From: Streptomyces noursei
GTDB taxonomy: Bacteria; Actinomycetota; Actinomycetes; Streptomycetales; Streptomycetaceae
Length of the DNA: 64,000 nucleotides
Assembly: GCF_016917755.1 (NCBI RefSeq)
Contig: NZ_CP070326.1
Span: 4,340,001-4,404,000, forward strand
Reading direction: 5' to 3'
The notes under the pieces are model-generated. The model was given only the letters and a program-made list of their open reading frames with translations. It was not told the DNA's origin and did not search any database. This document shows positions 50,009 to 57,652 of the stretch, piece by piece. The number at the start of each line of letters is the position of its first letter. The stretch's first letter is position 1. Both the position numbers and the translations under genes were made by a program.

Positions 50009-50458
50009 TCACTTGCGGTGGTGCTGGAAGGGGTGCAGCAGGTCGGAGAGGTGCCAGTGGTGCCGTCCCGACTCGGCGGCGGGGTCGCCGTCCGCGCCCT
50101 GGTGGGAGTTCTTCCGGTGATGCGGGCGCTGGTGCATGTTCGCGATCGCGTCGGAGACCATCGAGACCTGGCCGGAGCGCATGATGCGGACAACGTGGCC
50201 GCCGCAGTTGAGGCACGTCGGACGGGTCAGGGGGGATGGGACCCGCTCGCCGTCCGCGAAGTAGACGGCGTGCGTGACGCCCTTGGCATCCACCTGGTGC
50301 TCGATCTCGTACGCCTGCTCCCAGCCGTGGCCGCAGCCCATGCAGCAGAACGCGTACGCCTCGCGGGCGGCGGGCTCGGACGGTCGGGGGCGGGGCGGGA
50401 GGGGGCTTGCAGGGGCCGCACCGGGGATGCCGGCGGTGGTCTTCGTGATGTCGCTCAT
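50009..50458 (-). CDS. Conserved zinc-ribbon protein
   Basis: 149 aa from ATG 50458, behind GAGGAG. Two Cys pairs stand 50 residues apart: FCCMGCGHGW and TCLNCGGHVVRI, a split zinc ribbon. The region between them, YEIEHQVDAKGVTHAVYFADGERVPSPL, looks like a small beta sheet. The C-terminus is His-rich (RPHHRKNSH, GRHHWHLSDLLHPFQHHRK). I know this as a conserved Streptomyces hypothetical protein without a function. It lies 33 bp before tatD, on the same strand. Upstream (50459-50750) no gene is supported. That gap holds two TTTACCTTC direct repeats. Confidence 0.75.
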   Translation of the reverse strand: MSDITKTTAGIPGAAPASPLPPRPRPSEPAAREAYAFCCMGCGHGWEQAYEIEHQVDAKGVTHAVYFADGERVPSPLTRPTCLNCGGHVVRIMRSGQVSMVSDAIANMHQRPHHRKNSHQGADGDPAAESGRHHWHLSDLLHPFQHHRK

Positions 50459-50750
50459 GTGCGCTCCTCTTGTCCTCTGGACAAGCTCTCCGGGGACCGG
50501 ACGTCCCGGTTCCCAGGGAACGCCTTTCGCGGCCGGAGCGCAGCCGAGCTGCTACCTATTGGCCCAGATTTGGCAGGTCGTAGGAAAAACGGACCGCAAG
50601 GGGGTGAATCGCTTTACCTTCGATGCCGGCCATTTACCTTCCTGTGGGTCGGTTCAGGGCTGTGGCCTGGGCTTTTACGCTCTCCCGAGCGCGGTCGCGC
50701 TCAGCGGGGCACAGCGGGGCCCGGCGGGGTGCACCGGGCCGGCCGCCCGA

Positions 50751-51617
50751 TCACGACGTCCCGGCGGCATCCCGCTCGGCGTTCTTCGCCGCCACCACCG
50801 CGTCGAAGACCTCCCGCTTGGGCAGCCCGGCCTCCGCCGCCACCGCCGCGATCGCCTCCTTGCGACGCTCCCCGGCCTCCTCGCGGACCCGCACCCGGCG
50901 CACCAGCTCCGCGGCGTCCAGCTCCGCCGGCCCGCTCTCCGGCGCCCCCTCGACGACGATCGTGATCTCCCCACGGACGCCCTCGGCGGCCCACGCCGCC
51001 AACTCGCTCAGCCCGCCCCGCCGGACCTCCTCGTAGGTCTTGGTCAGCTCCCGGCAGACCGCGGCCCGGCGGTCCGCGCCGAAGACCTCGGCCATCGCGG
51101 CGAGCGTGTCGTCCAGGCGGTGCGGCGCCTCGAAGTAGACCAGGGTGCGCCGCTCCCCGCCGACCTCGCGGAGCCGGGAGAGCCGCTCCCCCGCCTTGCG
51201 GGGCAGGAAGCCCTCGAAGCAGAACCGGTCCACCGGCAGCCCGGACACCGCGAGCGCGGTGAGCACCGCGCTCGGGCCGGGGACCGCGGTGACCTTGATG
51301 CCGCGCTCGACGGCCGCCGCCACCAGCCGGTAGCCGGGGTCGGAGACCGACGGCATCCCGGCGTCGGTGACCAGCAGCACCCGCGCACCGCCGGACAGCG
51401 CGTCCGCCAACTCGGGCGTCCGGGCCGCCTCGTTGCCCTCGAAGTACGACACGATCCGGCCGGTCGGCTGCACCTCCAGCGCCTGGGTGAGCCGGCGCAG
51501 CCGCCGGGTGTCCTCGGCGGCGATCACATCGGCGGCGGCCAGCTCGGCGGCGAGTCGCGGCGGGGCGTCCGCGACCTCGCCGATGGGCGTCCCTGCAAGT
51601 ACCAGCGTTCCAGTCAC
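50751..51617 (-). CDS. rsmI: 16S rRNA (cytidine1402-2'-O)-methyltransferase
   Basis: 288 aa from GTG 51617 (MTGTLVLAGTPIGEVADAPPR), with GGAGG eleven bases upstream. Tetrapyrrole-methylase fold: GTPIGEVADAPPRL, AAEDTRRLRRL, VLLVTDAGMPSVSDPG, VTAVPGPSAVLTALAVSGLP and FEGFLPRK. It 2'-O-methylates C1402 in the decoding site. The C-terminal helical extension (KREVFDAVVAAKNAE) is usual. It is divergent from pmt over 106 bp. Confidence 0.95.
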   Translation of the reverse strand: MTGTLVLAGTPIGEVADAPPRLAAELAAADVIAAEDTRRLRRLTQALEVQPTGRIVSYFEGNEAARTPELADALSGGARVLLVTDAGMPSVSDPGYRLVAAAVERGIKVTAVPGPSAVLTALAVSGLPVDRFCFEGFLPRKAGERLSRLREVGGERRTLVYFEAPHRLDDTLAAMAEVFGADRRAAVCRELTKTYEEVRRGGLSELAAWAAEGVRGEITIVVEGAPESGPAELDAAELVRRVRVREEAGERRKEAIAAVAAEAGLPKREVFDAVVAAKNAERDAAGTS

Positions 51618-51723
51618 CCTCCCATCCTCCCAGCCCCGCGCCGCTCCCCGATCGGGCCCGTGCCGGTGACGCGCGCCACCGGCCGGCGCCGCGGACCCCC
51701 GCCGCACAGGCCGCTTCCCTACG

Positions 51724-53463
51724 ATGGGCCGGGTGAGAAGTGACACCACCGCGACGCACGCGGCCACCCTGCGCACCCCGGAGCCGACCGACCGGCCCCC
51801 CGTGTGGCAGCGGCGACTGCGCCGGTTCGGATACGTCGCCCGTCCCGGCGCCGACGTCCGGACGCGGCTGGTGGCGCCGTTCCCCGAGCCGGACGGGCGG
51901 GTGTGGGCGCTGCTCGGCGCCGGCCCGCAGCTCGCACTGCGGCTGGCACGCTGGTCGGGCTGGCTCGGGCCGCTGCTGGTGACGCTGTTCGCGGGCGTGC
52001 TGACGTTCTGGAACCTCGGCAGCCCGCGCAAGGTGATATTCGACGAGACGTACTACCCCAAGGACGCCTGGTCGCTGCTCCAGTACGGCTACGAGGGCAC
52101 CTGGGCGAAGAACGCCAACGACGCCCTGCTGGCCCATCCCCCACAGATCCTGCTCTCGCCGGAGCACTCGTACGTCGTGCATCCGCCGATGGGCAAGTGG
52201 CTGATCGCGCTGGGCGAGTGGGCGTTCGGGATGAACCCCTTCGGCTGGCGGTTCATGACCGCGCTGCTGGGCACCCTGTCGGTGCTGCTGGTCTGCCGGA
52301 TCGGGCGGCGGCTGCTGCGCTCGACGGCGCTGGGCTGCCTGGCCGGCGGGCTGCTGGCGGTGGACGGCCTGCACTTCGTGATGAGCCGCACCGCGCTGCT
52401 CGACCTGATCGTGATGTTCTGGGTGCTGGCCGGCTTCGGCTGCCTGCTGGTGGACCGGGACCGCACCCGGGCCCGGCTGGCGGCGGCACTGCCCACGAAC
52501 CCCGAGGGGCTGGCCCGACCCGACGCGGAGGTCGGCGGCCGACTGCGGCTGGGCTGGCGCCCGTGGCGGATCGCGGCCGGACTGTGCCTGGGCCTGTCGG
52601 CGGCGACGAAGTGGAACGGCCTGTACTTCCTGGCGGCGTTCGCGCTGATGTCGGTGCTGTGGGACATGGGGGCGCGGCGCACCGCCGGCGCCCGGCACCC
52701 GTTCCGGGCGGCGCTGTGGCGCGACGCGCTGCCCGCCTTCGTCTCCACCGTCGTGGTGGCGCTCGCCACCTACCTGGCGTCCTGGAGCGGCTGGATCGCC
52801 ACCAAGGGCGGCTACTACCGCGACTGGGCCACCTCGCCCGAAGGCCGGAACAGCTCCTTCACCTGGCTGCCGGACTGGCTGCGCAGCCTGTGGCACTACC
52901 AGACCGAGGTCTACGCCTTCCACACCGGACTGACCACCCCGCACACCTACATGTCCAACCCGTGGAGCTGGCTGGTGCTGGGCCGCCCGGTCTCGTACTT
53001 CTACGAGGACCCCAAGGCCGGACAGGACGGCTGCACCGCCGCCGAGGGCTGCGCCCGCGAGGTACTGGCGCTGGGCACCCCGCTGCTGTGGTGGGCGGCC
53101 TGCTTCGCACTGCTCTACGTGCTGTGGCGGTGGCTGTTCCGGCGGGACTGGCGGGCCGGGGCGATCGCCTGCGGCGTCGCCGCCGGCTACCTGCCGTGGT
53201 TCCTCTACCAGGAGCGGACCATCTTCCTCTTCTACGCGGTGGTCTTCGTCCCGTTCCTGTGTCTGGCGCTGGCGATGATGATCGGCGCGATCATCGGGCC
53301 GCCGCGGGCCAGTGAGCGGCGCCGCACCATCGGCGCGGTCGGCGCCGGCGTCCTGGTTCTGCTGATCGTGTGGAATTTCGTCTACTTCTATCCCCTATAT
53401 ACGGGTCTGCCCATCCCCAAGAGCGCCTGGCACAACCGGATGTGGTTCGACAGCTGGGTCTAG
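51724..53463 (+). CDS. pmt: Protein O-mannosyltransferase (Pmt)
   Basis: 579 aa from ATG 51724; GTG 51733 is an alternative. GT39-type integral membrane enzyme that transfers mannose from polyprenyl phosphate to exported proteins. About eleven membrane segments. The first outer loop has the essential acidic pair in KVIFDETYYPKDAWSLLQYGYEG, then HPPMGKWLIALGEW. PMT landmarks LSRTALLDL-like MSRTALLDLIVMFW, GLSAATKWNGLYF and HPYSS-like SNPWSWLVLGRPVSYFY follow. In S. coelicolor Pmt glycosylates lipoproteins such as PstS and serves as part of the phage phiC31 receptor system. Confidence 0.94.
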   Translation: MGRVRSDTTATHAATLRTPEPTDRPPVWQRRLRRFGYVARPGADVRTRLVAPFPEPDGRVWALLGAGPQLALRLARWSGWLGPLLVTLFAGVLTFWNLGSPRKVIFDETYYPKDAWSLLQYGYEGTWAKNANDALLAHPPQILLSPEHSYVVHPPMGKWLIALGEWAFGMNPFGWRFMTALLGTLSVLLVCRIGRRLLRSTALGCLAGGLLAVDGLHFVMSRTALLDLIVMFWVLAGFGCLLVDRDRTRARLAAALPTNPEGLARPDAEVGGRLRLGWRPWRIAAGLCLGLSAATKWNGLYFLAAFALMSVLWDMGARRTAGARHPFRAALWRDALPAFVSTVVVALATYLASWSGWIATKGGYYRDWATSPEGRNSSFTWLPDWLRSLWHYQTEVYAFHTGLTTPHTYMSNPWSWLVLGRPVSYFYEDPKAGQDGCTAAEGCAREVLALGTPLLWWAACFALLYVLWRWLFRRDWRAGAIACGVAAGYLPWFLYQERTIFLFYAVVFVPFLCLALAMMIGAIIGPPRASERRRTIGAVGAGVLVLLIVWNFVYFYPLYTGLPIPKSAWHNRMWFDSWV

Positions 53464-53642
53464 CGCGGACCCCCGCGAGGCCCCGACCTGACCCCTGTGA
53501 CGAACCTGTGACGACAGTTGGACAGCGCGTCACCGGACCGTGCCCCGATCGAGACTCACCGCTTGCCCGTGTCCCTTAGAGTGCGATGGGCGTTCTTGGG
53601 TGCGTACTCAAGGACTCAAGCTCCTGGGAGGGGATCGGTGGC

Positions 53643-55298
53643 ATGCGCCGCGAGGTGAAATACGGACTGATCGGCGGTTCGGTGGCCCTGGTGGCCGGAG
53701 TCGTCGGCGGCTTCACGCTGTTCGGCGGCTCGGACGGGTCGGCACCGCAGGCGGTCAGGGCGGCGGATGCCAAGTCCGGCGACGGCGGCCCCACGGTGCC
53801 CACCGGCCCGCTGACCGCCAAAGAGGTGAACACCACCACACAGATGTTCCTGACGGCCTGGCAGTCCGGCGACATCGACAAGGCCGCCGCGCTGACCGAC
53901 GACCCGGGCGCCGCCCGCAGCGCGCTCACCTCCTTCGCCCAGCAGGCGAAGTTCTCCAAGGTGACGCTGAAGCCGGGCACCCCGGCCGGCTCCAAGGTGC
54001 CGTACACGGCCAACACCGACATCGCCTACAAGTCCGTCAAGACCCCCTTCTCGTACGACAGCGCGTTGACGCTCCAGCGCGCCAAGGCCACCGGGAAGCC
54101 GCAGGTCGCCTGGCAGCCGTCGACGCTCTACCCCGGCCTGGCCAAGGGCGACGAGCTGCGCACCGGGGAGGCCGAGGCGCCGCCGATCAAGGCGGTGGAC
54201 CGCAACGGCGTCGAGCTGACCGCCAAGGACCACCCGACGCTCGCCGCGGTGCTGGACAGCCTGCGCACCAAGTACGGCAACAAGACCAACGGCAAGCCCG
54301 GCGTGGAGCTCTACATCCACCGCGCCAAGACCGCCGACAGCAACAAGCAGCAGCCCGACAAGACCCTGAAGGTGCTCTCCCAGGGCACCCCCGGCACGCT
54401 GCACACGACGCTGGACGCCAAGCTCCAGGCCGCGGCCGAGAACGCGGTCAAGGGCAAGAAGTCGGCGTCCGCCGCGGCCGTCAAGCCCAGCACCGGCGAG
54501 ATCCTGGCGCTCGCCAACTCCCCCGCGAACGGCTTCAACCTCGCCGCCCAGGGGTCGCTGGCGCCCGGCTCGACGATGAAGATCGTCACCGCCGCGATGC
54601 TGATGGACAAGGGGCTGACGGCACCGGACAAGAAGGACCCGTGCCCGAAGTTCGTCACGGTCGGCGGCTGGAAGTTCCAGAACCTCAACAAGTCCGAGAT
54701 CCCGGACGGCACCTTCGCGCAGAGCTTCGCGGCGTCCTGCAACAACGCCTTCATCGGGCACGCCAAGGACCTCGGCGACGACGACCTGACCAACGAGGCC
54801 CGGGACGTCTTCGGCATCGGGCTGAACTGGGCGACCGGCATCCCCACCTTCGACGGCACCGTCCCCGTCCAGCACGACGCCCAGATGGCGGCCTCGCTGA
54901 TCGGTCAGGGCGGGGTCCGGATGAACCCGCTGAACGTCGCCTCGATCGCCGCCACCGCCCAGTCCGGCTCGTTCCGCCAGCCGTACATCGTCGCCGCGTC
55001 GCTGGACAACCGGACGTTCGCCAAGGCCGCCCGCACCATGAAGCCGGACACCGCGTCCAACCTCAAGGCGCTGATGAAGCTGACCGCGACCTCCGGGACG
55101 GGCGCCGAGGCGATGCAGGGGATCAGCGGCGACATCGGCGCCAAGACCGGCTCCGCCGAGGTCGACAACCAGGACAAGCCGAACGCCTGGTTCGCCGCCT
55201 ACCGCGACGACCTGGCGGCCGCCGCGGTCGTCCCGGCCAGTGGTCACGGCGGCACCAACGCGGGCCCGTTGGTCCGCGCCATCCTGACCGCCAACTAA
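53643..55298 (+). CDS. Class B penicillin-binding protein (MecA_N + transpeptidase)
   Basis: 551 aa from ATG 53643, behind GGGAGGGG. One N-terminal membrane anchor (about 8-27) with the rest outside. An NTF2-like MecA_N domain (about 55-170) is followed by a short dimer region. The transpeptidase shows S310-T-M-K313, S365-C-N367 and K501-T-G503, a full active site. It should crosslink peptidoglycan. MecA_N-type PBPs are often of low beta-lactam affinity, but this cannot be judged from sequence. It sits 180 bp after pmt. The polar stretch after the anchor is Gly/Ala/Thr-rich, a possible Pmt target (inference). Confidence 0.92.
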   Translation: MRREVKYGLIGGSVALVAGVVGGFTLFGGSDGSAPQAVRAADAKSGDGGPTVPTGPLTAKEVNTTTQMFLTAWQSGDIDKAAALTDDPGAARSALTSFAQQAKFSKVTLKPGTPAGSKVPYTANTDIAYKSVKTPFSYDSALTLQRAKATGKPQVAWQPSTLYPGLAKGDELRTGEAEAPPIKAVDRNGVELTAKDHPTLAAVLDSLRTKYGNKTNGKPGVELYIHRAKTADSNKQQPDKTLKVLSQGTPGTLHTTLDAKLQAAAENAVKGKKSASAAAVKPSTGEILALANSPANGFNLAAQGSLAPGSTMKIVTAAMLMDKGLTAPDKKDPCPKFVTVGGWKFQNLNKSEIPDGTFAQSFAASCNNAFIGHAKDLGDDDLTNEARDVFGIGLNWATGIPTFDGTVPVQHDAQMAASLIGQGGVRMNPLNVASIAATAQSGSFRQPYIVAASLDNRTFAKAARTMKPDTASNLKALMKLTATSGTGAEAMQGISGDIGAKTGSAEVDNQDKPNAWFAAYRDDLAAAAVVPASGHGGTNAGPLVRAILTAN

Positions 55299-55384
55299 GG
55301 GCCCGCGGGCGTCCCTTCACACGGGGTGTCCACCGGCCGGAAGTCGTTCGCATGGCCCGTACAGCTTTCGCTAGCGTGCGGGCC

Positions 55385-55537
55385 ATGAGCGATTCCGGTA
55401 CCGAGACCGCCCCTGCCGCCCAACCCCACCCCCGCTTCGCCGAGGCCCTCACCGCCCTCGTCTTCCCGCTCGACCCGCAGACCCTGATCGCCCACGCCGG
55501 CGGCCGGGTGGTCGGCGTGCGCGAGCAGACCTCGTGA
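55385..55537 (+). pseudogene. ybaK/ebsC remnant with an internal deletion
   Basis: A 50-codon frame begins MSDSGTETAPAAQPHPRFAE and ends LDPQTLIAHAGGRVVGVREQ. The first part (HPRFAEALTAL) matches the start of Streptomyces YbaK/EbsC Cys-tRNA(Pro) deacylase-like proteins. The last part (VFPLDPQTLIAHAGG) matches their C-terminus. Over a hundred central codons, with the whole active site, are gone, with the junction near 55457. Start, stop and the GTGA overlap with the next gene are kept, so it may still be translated and couple to the EamA gene. Confidence 0.75.
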
Positions 55538-56415
55538 CGCCACTGGTCGTCGCGGCGGTGCTGCTGGCCGCCGTCACCCACGCCAGCTGGAACGCCCTCG
55601 CCCACGGCATACGCGACCAACTGCTGGCCTTCACCCTGGTCGGTGGCGGCGGCGCGGTCTGCGGCGCGGTCCTGGCCTGCTTCACCCCGCTGCCGGCGGC
55701 CGGCGCCTGGCCGTACCTGCTGGCCTCCTCGGTGCTGCACATCGTCTACCAAGGGCTGCTGATGCAGTCGTTCCGCCTGGGCGACTTCGGGCAGATGTAT
55801 CCGATCGCCCGGGGCACCGCGCCGCTGGTCGTCACCGTGCTCGCCGCGGTCTTCGTGCACGAGGTACCGGACGGCTGGGCGCTGGCCGGCGTGGCCCTGG
55901 CGTCCGCGGGGCTGGTGGGCCTGGCGGTCTGGGGCATCCGGGGTGGGGGCACCTCCCATGCCTTTAAGGCAATGGGGGACCGTGTCCGCCCGCACTGGCC
56001 GGCGATAGCCGCGGCGCTCGCCACCGGCTTGTCCATCGCCGCGTACACCACCGTCGACGGCCTGGGCGTCCGCGCCTCGGAGACCTCGCTGGGCTACATC
56101 GCCTGGCTGATGATCCTCGAAGGGCTGGTCATCCCGGCCTACGCGCTGGCCACCCGACGCGGCCGGCTCGCCGCCGAGCTGCGCCCCGTCGCACTGCGCG
56201 GCCTGGCCGGCGGGCTGCTGTCGGTCATCGCCTACGGGCTGGTGCTGTGGGCGCAGACCCGTGCGCCGCTCGCCCCCATCGCGGCGCTCCGCGAGTCGTC
56301 GATCATCGTCGGGGCCGCCATAGGGACGCTCTTCTTCAAGGAGCGGTTCGGCCTGCCGAGGCTGGCGGCGGCGGGGGTGATGGTGGTGGGGATCGGGCTG
56401 ATGCTGGCCGGCTGA
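55534..56415 (+). CDS. EamA-family (DMT) exporter
   Basis: 293 aa from GTG 55534, overlapping the ybaK remnant by GTGA. About ten membrane segments arranged as two EamA halves. It starts TPLVVAAVLLAAVTHASWNALAH. The first half contains RLGDFGQMYPIARGTAPLVVTVLAAVFVHEVP, and the second SVIAYGLVLWAQTRAPLAPIAALRESSIIVGAAIGTLFFKERFG, both EamA landmarks. It probably exports a metabolite or amino acid. The loop between the halves carries a 13-residue insert, GGGTSHAFKAMGD, encoded by a palindromic mini-repeat (55943-55980). Confidence 0.88.
   Translation: MTPLVVAAVLLAAVTHASWNALAHGIRDQLLAFTLVGGGGAVCGAVLACFTPLPAAGAWPYLLASSVLHIVYQGLLMQSFRLGDFGQMYPIARGTAPLVVTVLAAVFVHEVPDGWALAGVALASAGLVGLAVWGIRGGGTSHAFKAMGDRVRPHWPAIAAALATGLSIAAYTTVDGLGVRASETSLGYIAWLMILEGLVIPAYALATRRGRLAAELRPVALRGLAGGLLSVIAYGLVLWAQTRAPLAPIAALRESSIIVGAAIGTLFFKERFGLPRLAAAGVMVVGIGLMLAG
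55943..55980. repeat. In-frame palindromic mini-repeat in the EamA gene
   Basis: The core reads CCCATGCC-TTTAA-GGCAATGGG, with nearly complementary arms and a G-rich outer frame (GGTGGGGGCACCTCCC before it). It adds about 13 codons between the two EamA halves without breaking the frame. I recognise the GGGGGCACCTCCC...GGGGGA type as a frequent small repeat in Streptomyces. Confidence 0.65.
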
Positions 56416-56439
56416 CGGCCGCGGAAGCGGCCGGCTCTT

Positions 56440-56567
56440 CCCACGTTGTCGGGCTTCCCGCCGTGCGGGTGCCTGTTGTTCCGCCTTCGGCGGGTGGGGT
56501 GTGTGGGGCGGGGCCCCGCGTGGTGCGTGGTGGCGGGTCCGGGGGCTGGACCCCGCCCCGGTGGGGG
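56440..56567. repeat. Inverted-repeat flank, left (hairpin missing)
   Basis: This segment matches the reverse complement of 57412-57620 closely: CCACGTTGTCGGG, then CCGCCTTCGGCGG (56481-56493), GGGGTGTGTGGGGCGGGGCC, GTGGTGCGTGGTGGCGGG and TCCGGGGGCT. It then jumps straight to GGACCCCGCCCCGGTGGGGG. The central hairpin present in the right copy is absent. It lies just behind the SDR gene's stop. Confidence 0.8.
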
Positions 56568-56571
56568 ATTC

Positions 56572-57354
56572 TCATGTGCCGTGCAGGGCGTGGCGCAGTT
56601 CGGCGTTGGCGACCAGGATGCCGCCGTCGACGGGGAGGGTGATGCCGGTGACCCAGGAGGCGTCGGGGGAGGCGAGGTAGGCGACGGCCGCGGCGATGTC
56701 CTCGGGGCGGCCGACCCGGCCCAGCGGGTAGGCGGCAGCCGCCCGCTCAAGGCGCTCCTCTCGGCCTGCCCAGTTGGGAGTGTCGACGGTGCCCGGTGCG
56801 ACCAGGTTGACGCGGACGCCGCGGGGCGCGGCGTGGCCGGAGAGCGTGCGGGTCAGGCTGGCCAGGCCCGCCTTGGCGGCGCTGTAGGCGTGGTTGCCGA
56901 AGTCCTGGATGCCGTTGACCGAGCCGATGTTGACGATCGAGCCGCGACCGCCGGCGGCGGCCAGGTGCGGCAGGGCGGCCCGGGCGCAGCGCATGGCGCC
57001 GCTCAGGGTGAGGTCGAGGTCGGCGGCCCATTCCCCGTCGGGGGTGTCCTCGAAGAGCGGGGGGTCGGGGTGGCAGCCGAAGGCGTTGTTGACCAGGGTG
57101 TCCAGGCCGCCGAAGCGCGCCACGGCGTGGGCGACGGCCGCCTCCACCGCGGCCCGGTCGCCGACGTCGCAGGCCCGCGCCTCGGCGACGCCGCCGGCCG
57201 CGCGGAGGGCGTCGGCCGCCCGCTCGGCACGCGCCTCGTCGATGTCGGTGAGCAGCACCCGAGCGCCCTCGTCGGCCAGCCGCCGGGCGGTGGCCTCGCC
57301 GATGCCCCGCCCGGCCGCCGTGATCAGTACCCGATATCCCTCGAATCGCCTCAT
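56572..57354 (-). CDS. SDR-family oxidoreductase between inverted repeats
   Basis: 260 aa from ATG 57354. Classical short-chain dehydrogenase: YRVLITAAGRGIGEATARRL (the usual TG is TA), LLTDIDEARAE (NAD type), CDVGDRAAVEAAV, LVNNAFG in place of NNAG, IVNIGSVNGIQ with the catalytic Ser, YSAAKAG with Tyr and Lys, and VNLVAPGTVDTPNW. Substrate unknown. The gene is framed by near-identical inverted repeats (56440-56567 and 57412-57620), which is unusual for a lone SDR and may mark a mobile or rearranged segment. The SDR at 29352 is only distantly alike. Confidence 0.87.
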   Translation of the reverse strand: MRRFEGYRVLITAAGRGIGEATARRLADEGARVLLTDIDEARAERAADALRAAGGVAEARACDVGDRAAVEAAVAHAVARFGGLDTLVNNAFGCHPDPPLFEDTPDGEWAADLDLTLSGAMRCARAALPHLAAAGGRGSIVNIGSVNGIQDFGNHAYSAAKAGLASLTRTLSGHAAPRGVRVNLVAPGTVDTPNWAGREERLERAAAAYPLGRVGRPEDIAAAVAYLASPDASWVTGITLPVDGGILVANAELRHALHGT

Positions 57355-57411
57355 GGCCCGCTACCTACCCACCCACCCGCACTTCTGCGACGGGCCCGGG
57401 TCCGTCCCTCA

Positions 57412-57620
57412 CCCCCACCGGGGCGGGGTCCCACAACGCACGGGAGGGTCCGGGGGCGCAGGGGCGGGTTGTCGGACGTAACGCGCAGCAGTCCGACAAC
57501 CCGCCCCGGAGCCCCCGGACCCGCCACCACGCACCACGCGGGGCCCCGCCCCACACACCCCACCCGCCGAAGGCGGAGAACACCGCAACCGGCACGGCGG
57601 GAAACCCGACAACGTGGGGA
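57412..57620. repeat. Inverted-repeat flank, right, with long hairpin copy 3
   Basis: The centre is a hairpin: GGGGCGGGTTGTCGGAC pairs with its complement around the loop GTAACGCGCAGCA. Read on the minus strand, the loop is TGCTGCGCGTTAC, one base different from the loops at 4113 and 4353. The stem continues past three mismatched bases into GGGTCCGGGGGC. The outer part (57500-57620) is the inverted match of 56440-56545 and includes CCGCCGAAGGCGG (57564-57576). It sits between the SDR start and the serine hydrolase stop. Confidence 0.85.
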
Positions 57621-57652
57621 GCGGCCCGGCGCCAACCGCACCGTGGGAAGAA

